Assembly: GCF_010550605.1 (NCBI RefSeq)
Contig: NZ_JAAGNI010000182.1
Location: 1 to 64,000 of the forward strand
From: Streptomyces sp. SID9727
GTDB taxonomy: Bacteria; Actinomycetota; Actinomycetes; Streptomycetales; Streptomycetaceae
Reading direction: 5' to 3'
Length of the DNA stretch: 64,000 nt
Shown here in pieces: positions 25,397 to 34,096 of this stretch; position 1 is the first letter of the stretch; each line of letters starts with the position of its first letter. Both the position numbers and the translations under genes were made by a program. The notes beneath the pieces are model-generated. The model made no database searches. It had not been told where the DNA came from and was given only the letters and a program-made list of their open reading frames with translations.

Positions 25397-26580
25397 CTGA
25401 GCTGAACAAGAAGACTCCCGCGCCGGCCGCGGCCGGGTCGGACGGGTCCGGCCCCGAACCGCTCCTCAAGGTGGACGGCCTGGTCAAGCACTTCCCGATC
25501 ACCAAGGGCGTGCTGAAGCGCAAGGTCGGCGCGGTCCAGGCGGTCGACGGGCTCACCTTCGACGTGCGCCCCGGGGAGACCCTGGGCGTCGTCGGCGAGT
25601 CGGGCTGCGGCAAGTCGACCATGGGCCGGCTGGTGACCCGGCTGCTGGAACCGACCGGCGGCAAGGTCGAGTTCCAGGGGCGCGACATCACCCACCTGTC
25701 CGCCGGGCGGCTGCGGCCGATGCGGCGCGACATCCAGATGATCTTCCAGGACCCGTACGGCTCGCTGAACCCGCGCCACACGGTCGGCGGGATCGTCTCC
25801 ACCCCCTTCCGGCTCCAGGGCGTCAAGCCCGAGGGCGGCGTGAAGGCGGAGGTCCAGCGGCTGCTGGAGCTGGTCGGGCTCAACCCCGAGCACTACAACC
25901 GCTACCCGCACGAGTTCTCCGGCGGCCAGCGCCAGCGCATCGGCATCGCCCGGGCGCTCGCCCTCAAGCCGAAGCTGGTCGTCGCGGACGAACCGGTCTC
26001 CGCGCTGGACGTGTCGATCCAGGCGCAGGTGGTGAACCTGCTGGACGACCTCCAGGACGAGCTCGGGCTCACGTACATGATCATCGCGCACGACCTGTCG
26101 GTGATCCGCCACGTGTCGGACCGCATCGCGGTCATGTACCTCGGCAAGATCGTCGAGCTGGCCGACCGCACGTCGCTGTACCAGGCGCCGATGCACCCGT
26201 ACACCAAGGCGCTGATGTCCGCGGTGCCGGTGCCCGATCCGCGCCGGCGCGGTGCCAAGAGCGACCGCATCCTGCTCAAGGGCGATGTGCCGTCGCCGAT
26301 CTCACCGCCCACCGGCTGCCGGTTCCACACCCGGTGCTGGAAGGCGACGAAGGTCTGCGGGACGACCGAGCCGCCGCTGCTCCAGCTGAAGACCGGGCAC
26401 CAGGTGGCCTGCCACCACCCGGAGAACGGCGAGGACCAGGTGCCGGGCGACGCGCCGCTGGTCGCGGACGTCATCACGGTCCGCTCGGCGCCCGCGGACG
26501 AGCCCGCGGCCGAGGCGCCGGAGGGGCCCGCGAAGGCCGCCGAGCCCTCCGAACCCGCCCCGGACGGTACGAAGGAGTAG
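25393..26580 (+). CDS. Oligopeptide ABC transporter ATPase (OppF/DppF type)
   Basis: 395 aa from GTG overlapping the previous stop. Walker A VGESGCGKSTMGR, Q-loop QMIFQDPYGSLNPRHTV, signature FSGGQRQRIGIARAL, Walker B LVVADEPVSALDVS, switch His in IAHDLSV. The C-terminal extension has PTGCRFHTRCWKA and then a Pro/Ala/Glu-rich tail of about 45 residues (APADEPAAEAPEGPAKAAEP). It completes the operon. Confidence 0.94.
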   Translation: MTELNKKTPAPAAAGSDGSGPEPLLKVDGLVKHFPITKGVLKRKVGAVQAVDGLTFDVRPGETLGVVGESGCGKSTMGRLVTRLLEPTGGKVEFQGRDITHLSAGRLRPMRRDIQMIFQDPYGSLNPRHTVGGIVSTPFRLQGVKPEGGVKAEVQRLLELVGLNPEHYNRYPHEFSGGQRQRIGIARALALKPKLVVADEPVSALDVSIQAQVVNLLDDLQDELGLTYMIIAHDLSVIRHVSDRIAVMYLGKIVELADRTSLYQAPMHPYTKALMSAVPVPDPRRRGAKSDRILLKGDVPSPISPPTGCRFHTRCWKATKVCGTTEPPLLQLKTGHQVACHHPENGEDQVPGDAPLVADVITVRSAPADEPAAEAPEGPAKAAEPSEPAPDGTKE

Positions 26581-26598
26581 TACGGGCACAATTGCCCG

Positions 26599-27258
26599 GT
26601 GCTCAACGAACTGTTCACGCCCTCCGTCCAGCACGCGCTCGACATCGTGGGGATCTTCGTCTTCGCGATCTCGGGCGCCCTGCTCGCCGTACGCAAGAAC
26701 TTCGATGTCTTCGGCATCGCGGTGCTCGCCGAGGCGACGGCGCTGGGCGGAGGGCTGTTCCGTGATCTGATCATCGGCGCGGTGCCGCCCGCCGCCTTCA
26801 CGGACCTGGGGTACTTCACCACCCCGCTGCTCGCCGCCGGTCTGGTCTTCTTCCTCCACCCGCACGTGGAGCGCATCCAAGCCGGCGTGAACGTCTTCGA
26901 CGCCGCCGGTCTCGGGCTGTTCTGCGTCACCGGCACGGTGAAGGCGTACGACTACGGGCTCGGCCTCACCTCGTCGGCGGCGCTCGGCCTGGCCACGGCG
27001 GTCGGCGGCGGCGTGCTGCGCGACGTGCTGGCCAACGAGGTGCCGTCGCTGCTGCGCTGGGACCGGGACCTGTACGCGGTGCCCGCCATGGTGGGCGCCA
27101 CCGTCATCGCGCTCTGCATCCGCTTCGACGCCCTCAACGCCCTGACCAGCGGCGCGGCCGTCATCACCGCGTTCGTCCTGCGCCTCCTCGCGCTCCGCTT
27201 CCACTGGCGGGCCCCGCGCGCCCACAACCGGCGCTCGGCGCGCGCGGAGGAGGCGTGA
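26599..27258 (+). CDS. TRIC-type cation channel / YadS-YicG family membrane protein
   Basis: 219 aa from GTG. Two homologous halves, each with three membrane helices and a glycine-rich signature: LGGGLFRDLIIGAVPPAAF in the first half and VGGGVLRDVLANEVP in the second. This is the UPF0126 repeat, assigned to TRIC-like cation channels and in some bacteria to glycine transport. The C-terminus is basic (RAHNRRSARAEE). It starts 18 nt after the oppF stop and may be co-transcribed. Confidence 0.9.
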   Translation: MLNELFTPSVQHALDIVGIFVFAISGALLAVRKNFDVFGIAVLAEATALGGGLFRDLIIGAVPPAAFTDLGYFTTPLLAAGLVFFLHPHVERIQAGVNVFDAAGLGLFCVTGTVKAYDYGLGLTSSAALGLATAVGGGVLRDVLANEVPSLLRWDRDLYAVPAMVGATVIALCIRFDALNALTSGAAVITAFVLRLLALRFHWRAPRAHNRRSARAEEA

Positions 27259-27316
27259 CGTACATGGAGAACCAAAAAGCTACCGCTCAGTAATACAATC
27301 GGTGTACGGTGCCTCC

Positions 27317-28153
27317 ATGGCACAGGCAACCATCGGGGACAGCGAGTTCGACCGGGACACCGCGGTCACCCTGCGCGAAGAGGGCGTCTACGACGCGGAG
27401 CTCTCGGCGGGCTGGACGATCATCCAGGCCGTGAACGGCGGCTATCTGCTGGCGATGCTGGGCCGTGCGCTCGGCGAGGCCCTGCCGCACGCGGACCCGT
27501 TCTCCGTCTCCGCGCACTACCTCACCGCGTCCGTGCCCGGCCCGGCGGTGATCCGGACCCAGACCGTCCGCACCGGCCGCACCCTCTCCACCGGTCAGGC
27601 GTCCCTCTTCCAGTACGCCGAGGACGGCACCGAGGTCGAGCGCATCCGCGTCCTCGCCACCTACGGCGACCTGGACGCCCTCAGCGACGACGTCCGCACC
27701 TCCGCGAAGCCGCCGGCCATCCCTCCGCGTGAACACTGCCTCGGCCCCAGCGACGGCCCGGCGCCCATCCCGGGCAGCTCCGCGATCACCGACCGGCTCG
27801 ACATCAAGCTGGACCCGGCGACCATCGGCTGGGCGATCGGGCAGCCCTCCGGCAAGGGCGAGATGCGCGGCTGGTTCGGGCTGGCCGACGGCCGCGACCC
27901 CGACCCGTTCTCCCTGCTGCTCACCGTGGACGCGCTGCCGCCCACCTCGTTCGAGCTGGGGCTCAAGGGCTGGACGCCCACCATCGAGCTCACCACGCAC
28001 ATCCGCTGCCGTCCGGCCCCGGGCCCGCTCCGCGTCTCCATCACCACCCGCAACCTGGCGGGCGGCTTCCTGGAGGAGGACGCGGACGTCTGGGACAGCG
28101 CCGACCGCCTGGTCGCCCAGTCCCGCCAGCTCGCCCGCGCCCCGCGCGGCTGA
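27317..28153 (+). CDS. Acyl-CoA thioesterase-like double-hotdog protein
   Basis: 278 aa from ATG (MAQATIGDSEFDRDTAVTLR); a GTG at 27302 is also in frame. Two hotdog halves are seen: the first with the central helix ending in AVNGGYLLAMLGRALGEALP and a strand HYLTASVPGPAVIRT; the second with WFGLADGRDPDPFSLLLTVD and TTHIRCRPAPGPLRVSITT, ending DSADRLVAQSRQLA. This is the TesB/thioesterase-3-type layout. TACAAT at 27294-27299 may be its -10. The TetR gene that follows convergently could regulate lipid genes; its operators lie elsewhere. Confidence 0.85.
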   Translation: MAQATIGDSEFDRDTAVTLREEGVYDAELSAGWTIIQAVNGGYLLAMLGRALGEALPHADPFSVSAHYLTASVPGPAVIRTQTVRTGRTLSTGQASLFQYAEDGTEVERIRVLATYGDLDALSDDVRTSAKPPAIPPREHCLGPSDGPAPIPGSSAITDRLDIKLDPATIGWAIGQPSGKGEMRGWFGLADGRDPDPFSLLLTVDALPPTSFELGLKGWTPTIELTTHIRCRPAPGPLRVSITTRNLAGGFLEEDADVWDSADRLVAQSRQLARAPRG

Positions 28154-28198
28154 CCCTCCCGGTTCTCCCCGCGCGGCCGGCCGTCCCGGTCCTCGTTC

Positions 28199-28849
28199 TC
28201 AGGCGCCCTGTGCCGGCTCGTCGAGCCAGTGCAGGGCGCCCAGCGCGATGAGCCGGAGCCGGCGCCCGGCCGTGCGGGCCACCCGCTCGTCGTCCGCCGG
28301 GCCCGCGTCCAGCAGGGCCGACGCGGTGATCACCATGTGGTCCACGTAGAGACCGCCCAGCATCAGCAGGTCCTCCTCGCTCCAGCCCTCGGACCCCGAT
28401 TCCGCCGCGAGGGCCGCCGCCACCTCCTCGGCGAACAGCCGCAGCTGCGCCGCGATGGCCTCGCGGACCGGGCCGACCCCGCCGTGCTGCTCCCGCGCGA
28501 TGAAGCGGAAGTGTGCGGGCTGCTCCCGTACGTGGCGCCGTATCAGCTCCACGCTGCGGTCGAGCCGGACCTCGCTGTCGCCCGTCCCGGCGAGTACCGC
28601 GCCGATCATGCCGTGCAGGCTGCCCAGGGTCTGTTCGACCAGGGCCACCCCGAGAGCGGGCACGCTCCCGAAGTGCCGGTAGAAGGCCGTGGGCGTGATG
28701 CCGGCCGCCCGGGTCACCTCGCGCAGCCCGAGGCTGCTCAGGCTCTGCTCCGCCAGCAGCCCCAGGGCGGCGTCGAGCAGCGCCTGGCGCGTCTTCAGCT
28801 TCTGGCTCTCGCGGGTGCCGTTCCCTCGGATGCCGGCGGTGTGACTCAT
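28199..28849 (-). CDS. TetR-family transcriptional regulator
   Basis: 216 aa from ATG (MSHTAGIRGNGTRESQKLKT). The N-terminal HTH is clear: RQALLDAALGLLAEQSLSSL followed by GLREVTRAAGITPTAFYRHF (residues about 22-65). The C-terminal helical ligand domain contains REQPAHFRFIAREQHGGVGP. This pattern resembles TetR repressors near fatty-acid desaturase or lipid genes (FASR/DesT-like), a comparison from memory. It is divergent from a small membrane-protein pair, with a palindromic operator next to each start, so autoregulation is likely. Confidence 0.93.
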   Translation of the reverse strand: MSHTAGIRGNGTRESQKLKTRQALLDAALGLLAEQSLSSLGLREVTRAAGITPTAFYRHFGSVPALGVALVEQTLGSLHGMIGAVLAGTGDSEVRLDRSVELIRRHVREQPAHFRFIAREQHGGVGPVREAIAAQLRLFAEEVAAALAAESGSEGWSEEDLLMLGGLYVDHMVITASALLDAGPADDERVARTAGRRLRLIALGALHWLDEPAQGA

Positions 28850-28854
28850 GCCAT

Positions 28855-28876
28855 TCAGTAAACAACTGTTCTCCGG
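28855..28876. promoter_or_regulatory. Palindromic operator next to the TetR gene start
   Basis: Half-sites TCAGTAAACA (28855-28864) and TGTTCTCCGG (28867-28876), separated by AC. An imperfect copy of the site at 28912-28933, placed 6 bp before the TetR start codon. Confidence 0.65.
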
Positions 28877-28911
28877 ACCGGGGAAGGGGTGGAGAGGTTT
28901 AGACTCGGAAG

Positions 28912-28933
28912 TCAGTGAACAGTTGTTCTCTGA
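28912..28933. promoter_or_regulatory. Palindromic operator before the small membrane-protein operon
   Basis: Half-sites TCAGTGAACA (28912-28921) and TGTTCTCTGA (28924-28933), separated by GT: an almost perfect 22-bp palindrome. It lies just downstream of a possible -10 (TAGACT, 28900-28905), where a bound TetR protein would block transcription. Confidence 0.75.
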
Positions 28934-28963
28934 ATGGTCCGTCCGCACAGGGAAAGGCCGAAC

Positions 28964-29116
28964 ATGATCGTCCTCGTCGCCGCACTGCTCCTGCTGGGGA
29001 TCGTGCTGGGAGCGGTGGCTCAGATCCCCCTTCCGCTGTCGCTCGCCCTCGGCGCCCTCATCGGCTGCTGGCTCCTGGTCTTCGCCGTACGCGAGCGGGC
29101 GCGGGGCACCCGATGA
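28964..29116 (+). CDS. Small membrane protein under TetR control
   Basis: 50 aa from ATG, with GGAAAGG upstream. Nearly the whole chain is two hydrophobic helices (VLVAALLLLGIVLGAVAQ and LSLALGALIGCWLLVFAV) closed by a basic tail RERARGTR. Family unknown. Its stop overlaps the next start (ATGA). The operator just upstream makes it the likely target of the divergent TetR gene. Confidence 0.72.
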   Translation: MIVLVAALLLLGIVLGAVAQIPLPLSLALGALIGCWLLVFAVRERARGTR

Positions 29117-29382
29117 GCGCGCCGGTGCACGCCGCCCCGCGCTCCCGCCGGGACGCCGACGGGCTCGCCGTCGCCTCGTTCGTGCTGGGGCTCGTCGGGC
29201 TGCTGGTGATGAACCTCCTGCTGGGCCCCGCCGCCATCGTCATGGCGCTCGTGGCCCTGGCCCGCTCCACCGAACGGCGCGGCCGCGCCTTCCTCGGCCT
29301 CGCGCTCGGCGTCGCCGACCTGGTGGTCCTCGCCTTCCTGGTCACCGGAAACGGCACCGTCTCCTGGGGCTTCGGCGGCTGA
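29113..29382 (+). CDS. Small DUF4190-like membrane protein
   Basis: 89 aa. A short polar head (HAAPRSRRDADG) precedes two membrane helices, LAVASFVLGLVGLLVMNLLL and GLALGVADLVVLAFLVTG, with a small-residue motif (GPAAIVMALVALARSTERRG) between; this is the DUF4190 pattern found in many actinobacteria. Translationally coupled to the 50-aa protein before it. Confidence 0.75.
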   Translation: MSAPVHAAPRSRRDADGLAVASFVLGLVGLLVMNLLLGPAAIVMALVALARSTERRGRAFLGLALGVADLVVLAFLVTGNGTVSWGFGG

Positions 29383-29469
29383 CCGGCACCGCCGCACGCG
29401 GTGCGCGGGCCCCGGGAGCCCATGCGCCCGCCATACGCCCCGGCCGGGGCTCGTAGAATCGAGCCCACC

Positions 29470-30639
29470 ATGGCTTACCTCGACCACGCCGCGACCACGC
29501 CGATGCTTCCCGAGGCGATCGCGGCGATGACCGCGCAGCTCGCCGTCACGGGCAACGCGTCCTCACTCCACGCCGCCGGGCGCCGGGCCCGCCGTACCGT
29601 CGAGGAGTCCCGGGAATCCCTCGCCGACGCCCTCGGCGCACGCCCCAGCGAGGTGGTCTTCACCTCCGGCGGCACCGAGTCGGACAACCTCGCGGTGAAG
29701 GGCCTGTACTGGGCCCGCCGCGACGCCGACCCCCGCCGCACCCGGGTCCTCGCCAGCCCCGTCGAGCACCACGCCGTCCTCGACGCCGTCGACTGGCTGG
29801 CCGCCCACGAGGGCGCGGCCGTCGAGTACCTCCCCGTCGACCGGTACGGGCGCGTCCATCCCGAGGCGCTGCGCGAGGCGGTCCTGCGCGATCCCGACGA
29901 CATCGCGCTGATCACCGTGATGTGGGCCAACAACGAGATCGGTACGATCCTGCCGGTACGCGAACTCGCCGAGGTGGCGCGCGAGTTCGGGATCCCGATG
30001 CACGCCGACGCGGTCCAGGCCTTCGGCCAGCTCGATGTGGACTTCGCCGCGTCCGGGCTCGCCGCGATGACCGTCAGCGCGCACAAGATCGGCGGGCCCA
30101 CCGGTGTCGGCGCGCTGCTGCTCGGCCGCGAGTACACCCCGGTGCCCGTGCTGCACGGCGGCGGGCAGGAGCGCCATGTGCGCTCGGGCACCCTGGACGT
30201 GCCGGGCATCGCCTCGTTCGCCGTCGCCGGAAGGATCGCCGCCGACCGGCACGAGGACTTCGCCCGGGAGACCGGCGCGCTCCGCGACGAGCTGGCCGCC
30301 GCCGTCCTGGCGGAGGTCCCCGACGCCCTCCTGGGCGGCGACCCGGCACCGGGCGGCCGGCTGCCGGCCAACGCGCACTTCACCTTCCCCGGCTGCGAGG
30401 GCGACTCGCTCCTGCTGCTGCTGGACGCCCAGGGCATCGAGTGCTCCACCGGCTCCGCCTGCACCGCCGGGATCGCCCAGCCCAGCCACGTCCTGCTCGC
30501 CACGGGCACCGATCCGGACCTGGCCCGGGGCACCCTGCGCTTCTCGCTCGGCCACACCTCGACCAAGCAGGACGTCCAGGACGTGGCCCGGGCGATCGGC
30601 CCGGCGGTGGAGCGGGCGCGGTCGGCGGGGCTCAGCTAG
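29470..30639 (+). CDS. Cysteine desulfurase (NifS/IscS type)
   Basis: PLP enzyme that takes sulfur from L-cysteine as a protein persulfide. 389 aa from ATG ([20 protein letters not shown]). Signatures: [25 protein letters not shown], the PLP lysine in [16 protein letters not shown], and the catalytic Cys in [11 protein letters not shown]. Only a 738-bp interval, filled by an opposite-strand amidase gene, separates it from mnmA, so it is the probable sulfur donor for tRNA thiolation. Its stop overlaps the stop of the convergent amidase by 3 bp. Confidence 0.94.
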   Translation: MAYLDHAATTPMLPEAIAAMTAQLAVTGNASSLHAAGRRARRTVEESRESLADALGARPSEVVFTSGGTESDNLAVKGLYWARRDADPRRTRVLASPVEHHAVLDAVDWLAAHEGAAVEYLPVDRYGRVHPEALREAVLRDPDDIALITVMWANNEIGTILPVRELAEVAREFGIPMHADAVQAFGQLDVDFAASGLAAMTVSAHKIGGPTGVGALLLGREYTPVPVLHGGGQERHVRSGTLDVPGIASFAVAGRIAADRHEDFARETGALRDELAAAVLAEVPDALLGGDPAPGGRLPANAHFTFPGCEGDSLLLLLDAQGIECSTGSACTAGIAQPSHVLLATGTDPDLARGTLRFSLGHTSTKQDVQDVARAIGPAVERARSAGLS

Positions 30640-31316
30640 GACTTCTCCGCGGCGGGGGCCGAGGCCGCGCGGCGGACCAGCTCCAGGTAGCGGTCCCAGT
30701 CCCAGCCGCGGCCCGGGTCCGTGTGGTCGGCGCCCGGGACCTCCACGTGCCCGATGATGTGCTCGCGGTCCACGGGGATGCCGTACCGCCCGCATACCGA
30801 CGCGGTGAGCTTCGCCGACGCCCCGTACATCGCGGCGGTGAAGTCCTGCGGACGCTCCACGAAGCCCTCGTGCTCGATGCCCACGCTGCGTTCGTTGTAC
30901 GAGCGGTTGCCCGCGTGGAACGCCACGTCCAGCTCGCGGACCATCTGCGTCACGTGTCCGTCCCTGCGCACCACGTAATGCGCCGCCGCCCGGTGTCCCG
31001 GGTCCTGGAAGGCGCGGACCGCGCTGTCGAAGCCGCCCTGCGTGACGTGGACGACCACCCGGTCGATCCCGTAGTCGTCGGGGCGGTCGGCCCGCCGCCA
31101 GTTCGCCTCCGAGGCCGCCACCCACTTCGCCCCCGCGTAGTCCACCGCCCCCGGAGTGCGCGGCTTCTCCACGCCCGGCAGCCGCCACCAGGCGCGCTTC
31201 AGCCGGTCCCGCGCCAGCACCGCCGTGCCCACGGCCGTGACGGCACCGCCGATCAGCACCGAGCGCCGGCTGATCCCGGTCCCGGTGCCGCCGCCGTCCG
31301 TCCCCTTGGTCCCCAT
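30636..31316 (-). CDS. N-acetylmuramoyl-L-alanine amidase (amidase_2/PGRP fold), exported
   Basis: 226 aa from ATG ([20 protein letters not shown]). [20 protein letters not shown] is a probable twin-arginine signal. The catalytic domain has [20 protein letters not shown] (first zinc His), [32 protein letters not shown] (catalytic Glu region) and [20 protein letters not shown] (second His), ending near [14 protein letters not shown]. It would cleave the stem peptide from glycan in peptidoglycan outside the membrane. Convergent with the desulfurase gene. Confidence 0.9.
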   Translation of the reverse strand: MGTKGTDGGGTGTGISRRSVLIGGAVTAVGTAVLARDRLKRAWWRLPGVEKPRTPGAVDYAGAKWVAASEANWRRADRPDDYGIDRVVVHVTQGGFDSAVRAFQDPGHRAAAHYVVRRDGHVTQMVRELDVAFHAGNRSYNERSVGIEHEGFVERPQDFTAAMYGASAKLTASVCGRYGIPVDREHIIGHVEVPGADHTDPGRGWDWDRYLELVRRAASAPAAEKS

Positions 31317-31377
31317 GAGACGGACAACGCTTATCCGCGAGCTTTCGGTTCCCGCCCGCACGTACCCTGGTGGGGCT

Positions 31378-32508
31378 ATGACTCAGACTCCCCAGCGCCC
31401 CCTCCGCGTCCTCGCCGCCATGTCGGGCGGTGTCGACTCCGCCGTCGCCGCGGCCCGCGCCGCCGAGGCGGGCCACGACGTGACCGGTGTGCACCTCGCC
31501 CTCTCCGCGAACCCGCAGTCCTTCCGGACCGGTGCCCGGGGCTGTTGCACCATCGAGGACTCCCGCGACGCCCGCCGCGCCGCGGACGTCATCGGCATCC
31601 CCTTCTACGTCTGGGACCTGGCGGAACGCTTCCGCGAGGACGTCGTGGAGGACTTCGTCGCCGAGTACGAGGCGGGGCGCACCCCCAACCCGTGCCTGCG
31701 CTGCAACGAGAAGATCAAGTTCGCCGCCCTCCTCGACAAGGCCCTCGCGCTCGGCTTCGACGCCGTGTGCACCGGCCACTACGCCACCGTCGTCACCGGC
31801 GCGGACGGCAACCGGGAGCTGCACCGCGCCTCGGACATGGCCAAGGACCAGAGCTATGTGCTCGGCGTCCTGGACGAGCGCCAGCTCGCCCACGCGATGT
31901 TCCCGCTCGGCGACACCCTCACCACCAAGGACGAGATCCGCGCCGAGGCCGAGCGCCGGGGCCTCGCGGTCGCCAAGAAGCCCGACAGCCACGACATCTG
32001 CTTCATCGCGGACGGCGACACCCAGGGCTTCCTCGCGGACCGCCTCGGCGGCCGGGCGGAGGGCGACATCCTGGACGAGTCCGGTACGAAGGTGGGCACC
32101 CACGAGGGCGCCTTCGGCTTCACCATCGGCCAGCGCAAGGGCCTGCGCATCGGCCACCCGGCCCCCGACGGCAAGCCGCGCTACGTCCTGGACATCTCCC
32201 CGGTGAACAACACGGTGACCGTCGGCCCCGCCGAGGCCCTGGACGTCACCGCGCTCACCGCGATCAAGCCCCGCTGGTGCGGGACGCCCCCGTCCGGCCC
32301 CGGGACGTACACCGCCCAGCTCCGCGCCCATGGCGGCGAGACCGAGGTGACCGCAGAGCTGACCGACGCCACCCTGCACGTCGCGTTCGCCGAACCGGTG
32401 CGGGGCGTCGCCCCCGGCCAGGCGGTCGTGCTGTACGACGGCAGCCGCGTGGTCGGCTCCGCGACGATCGCGACGACGGTGCGCCGGGAGCGCGCGGCGG
32501 CGGGCTGA
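31378..32508 (+). CDS. mnmA: tRNA-specific 2-thiouridylase MnmA
   Basis: Makes 2-thiouridine at the wobble base U34 of tRNA-Lys, Glu and Gln using ATP and sulfur relayed from a desulfurase. 376 aa from ATG. ATP loop [16 protein letters not shown]; nucleophilic Cys in [14 protein letters not shown]; sulfur-receiving Cys in [24 protein letters not shown] and FTIGQRKGL are also family motifs. The ribosome site is weak and there is a short gap after the divergent amidase gene. The link with the nearby cysteine desulfurase is functional. Confidence 0.95.
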   Translation: MTQTPQRPLRVLAAMSGGVDSAVAAARAAEAGHDVTGVHLALSANPQSFRTGARGCCTIEDSRDARRAADVIGIPFYVWDLAERFREDVVEDFVAEYEAGRTPNPCLRCNEKIKFAALLDKALALGFDAVCTGHYATVVTGADGNRELHRASDMAKDQSYVLGVLDERQLAHAMFPLGDTLTTKDEIRAEAERRGLAVAKKPDSHDICFIADGDTQGFLADRLGGRAEGDILDESGTKVGTHEGAFGFTIGQRKGLRIGHPAPDGKPRYVLDISPVNNTVTVGPAEALDVTALTAIKPRWCGTPPSGPGTYTAQLRAHGGETEVTAELTDATLHVAFAEPVRGVAPGQAVVLYDGSRVVGSATIATTVRRERAAAG

Positions 32509-32527
32509 GCGCCGTACGCACGGCAGA

Positions 32528-32576
32528 GCCCCGCGCGGCCACGCCCGACCCCAGTACGGGCCTGGCCGCGCGGGGC
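32528..32576 (+). terminator. Terminator hairpin after mnmA
   Basis: 14-bp arms, GCCCCGCGCGGCCA (32528-32541) and TGGCCGCGCGGGGC (32563-32576), 19 nt past the mnmA stop. Confidence 0.7.
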
Positions 32577-32693
32577 GCTCAAGGGTGTGCGCGCCACGGA
32601 TTCCAGGGTCCGCCACACCGGCGCCCGCCGCATCCCGGCCGCCGTGTTCCCCCGGCCGTGGGCCGACAGGCGGGGGGCCTTACCGTGGCAGCC

Positions 32694-33233
32694 ATGAACA
32701 TCTGCGTCTTCCTCTCCGCCGCCGACCTCCCCGACCGCTACACCGTCCCCGCCCGTGAGTTCGCCGAGCTGCTGGGGCGCGGCGGGCACACCCTGGTCTG
32801 GGGCGGTTCCGAGAGCGGCCTGATGAAGGTCGTCGCGGACGGCGTCCAGGAGGCGGGCGGGAAGCTCGTGGGGGTCTCCGTGGACTTCCTGGCCGCCAAG
32901 GCGCGTACCAACGCGGACGAGATGGTCATCGCCCGCGACCTCGCCGAGCGCAAGGCGCTCCTGCTCGCGAAGTCCGACGCGATCGTGATCATGGTCGGCG
33001 GCACCGGGACGCTGGACGAGGCGACCGAGATCCTGGAGCTCAAGAAGCACGGCAAGCACACCAAGCCGGTCGTCCTGCTCAACACCGCGGGCTTCTACGA
33101 CGGCCTGCGCGAGCAGTTCCAGCGCATGGAGGACGAGGGGTTCCTGCCCCTCCCGCTGACCGAGCTGGTCTTCTTCGCGGAGGACGGCGTCGGCGCCCTG
33201 GCCTACCTGGAGGAGTCGGCCGGCCTGCAGTGA
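32694..33233 (+). CDS. LOG-family Rossmann protein (TIGR00730-like)
   Basis: 179 aa from ATG (MNICVFLSAADLPDRYTVPA). The signature strands are HTLVWGGSESGLMKVVADGV and IVIMVGGTGTLDEATEILEL, where VGGTGTLDE stands in for the usual PGGxGTxxE loop. The usual LOG start has CVFCGS; here it is CVFLSA. Members hydrolyse nucleotide monophosphates (cytokinin-activating or PpnN-type activity). The changed loop (V for P) makes the exact activity uncertain. Possibly co-transcribed with the SDR gene 38 nt downstream. Confidence 0.82.
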   Translation: MNICVFLSAADLPDRYTVPAREFAELLGRGGHTLVWGGSESGLMKVVADGVQEAGGKLVGVSVDFLAAKARTNADEMVIARDLAERKALLLAKSDAIVIMVGGTGTLDEATEILELKKHGKHTKPVVLLNTAGFYDGLREQFQRMEDEGFLPLPLTELVFFAEDGVGALAYLEESAGLQ

Positions 33234-33271
33234 CGTACGGGGCCCGGGTGGCGGATGCGACGATGGGGGCC

Positions 33272-33961
33272 ATGTCCACTCACCTCATCACCGGTGCCGG
33301 TTCCGGCATCGGCGCAGCGGTCGCCCGGCGCCTCACCGAGCGCGGCGACGACCTCGTCCTGCTGGCCCGCGACGCGGGCCGCGCCAAGGAACTCGCCGCG
33401 CTCCACCCCGGCGCCCGCACCCTCGTCGGCGACCTGTCCAACCCGGACCGGCTCTCCTGGGCCCTCGCCCAGCAGACCGTGCCGGAACGGCTCGACTCGC
33501 TGCTGCACATCGCGGGTGTGGTCGAGCTCGGCCCGGTCGGTGAGCTGACCCCCAAGGCGTGGCACTACCAGCTCAACGCCAACCTCGTCGCGCCCGCCGA
33601 GCTGACCCGCCTCACGCTGCCCCAGCTGCGCGTCGCCCAGGGCCACGTCCTGTTCGTCAACTCCGGCGCCGGCCTCTCCGCCGGCCCCGAGTGGAGCGCG
33701 TACGCCGCCAGCAAGCACGGGCTGAAGGCGCTCGCGGACTCGCTGCGCCACGAGGAGCACGGCAACGGCGTCCGCGTCACCACCGTCTACCCGGGCCGCA
33801 CGGCCAGTCCCATGCAGGAGAAGGTCCACCGGCAGGAGGGCAAGGAGTACGACCCCGCCCGCTGGATCGACCCCGAGTCCGTCGCCACCACCATTCTGAT
33901 GGCGCTCGACCTGCCCCGGGACGCCGAGGTCAACGACCTCACCGTGCGCCCCGGCCGCTGA
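33272..33961 (+). CDS. Short-chain dehydrogenase/reductase
   Basis: 229 aa from ATG. Nucleotide loop TGAGSGIGAAVARRL, NAG-type strand LLHIAGVVELGP, catalytic Ser in LFVNSGAGLSAGP and YAASKHG (the YxxxK pair), followed by VTTVYPGRTASPM. This is the classical SDR layout, NADP(H)-type by the N-terminal Arg (RRL). Substrate not predictable. It ends just before a long inverted repeat. Confidence 0.9.
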   Translation: MSTHLITGAGSGIGAAVARRLTERGDDLVLLARDAGRAKELAALHPGARTLVGDLSNPDRLSWALAQQTVPERLDSLLHIAGVVELGPVGELTPKAWHYQLNANLVAPAELTRLTLPQLRVAQGHVLFVNSGAGLSAGPEWSAYAASKHGLKALADSLRHEEHGNGVRVTTVYPGRTASPMQEKVHRQEGKEYDPARWIDPESVATTILMALDLPRDAEVNDLTVRPGR

Positions 33962-33973
33962 CCCCCGGGCCTT

Positions 33974-34084
33974 ACGACCTCGCCCGCGATTGTCGGCGGC
34001 GTCACGGCGCCTGGGACCTCCGCCTTGGATCCGAAGGCCCCAGGCGGTGCTCCTTCTTCCGCCGACGATCGCGGGCGAGGTCGT
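33974..34084. repeat. Long inverted repeat (cruciform-capable)
   Basis: 26-bp arms at 33974-33999 and 34059-34084 match with a single mismatch; the outer ends are ACGACCTCGC and GCGAGGTCGT. The 59-bp interior contains a second nested pairing (CGCCTGGG with CCCAGGCG) around a GGATCC centre. It fills the gap between the SDR and the MetE-like gene. It could act as a terminator, or be a small transposon-like or REP-type element. No ORF in it. Confidence 0.85.
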
Positions 34085-34096
34085 TACCCTTCTCGC

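Noticed and set aside
29563..32616. 1017-aa minus-strand open frame
   Set aside because: Spans the desulfurase, amidase and mnmA genes; no family pattern, typical GC-rich shadow.
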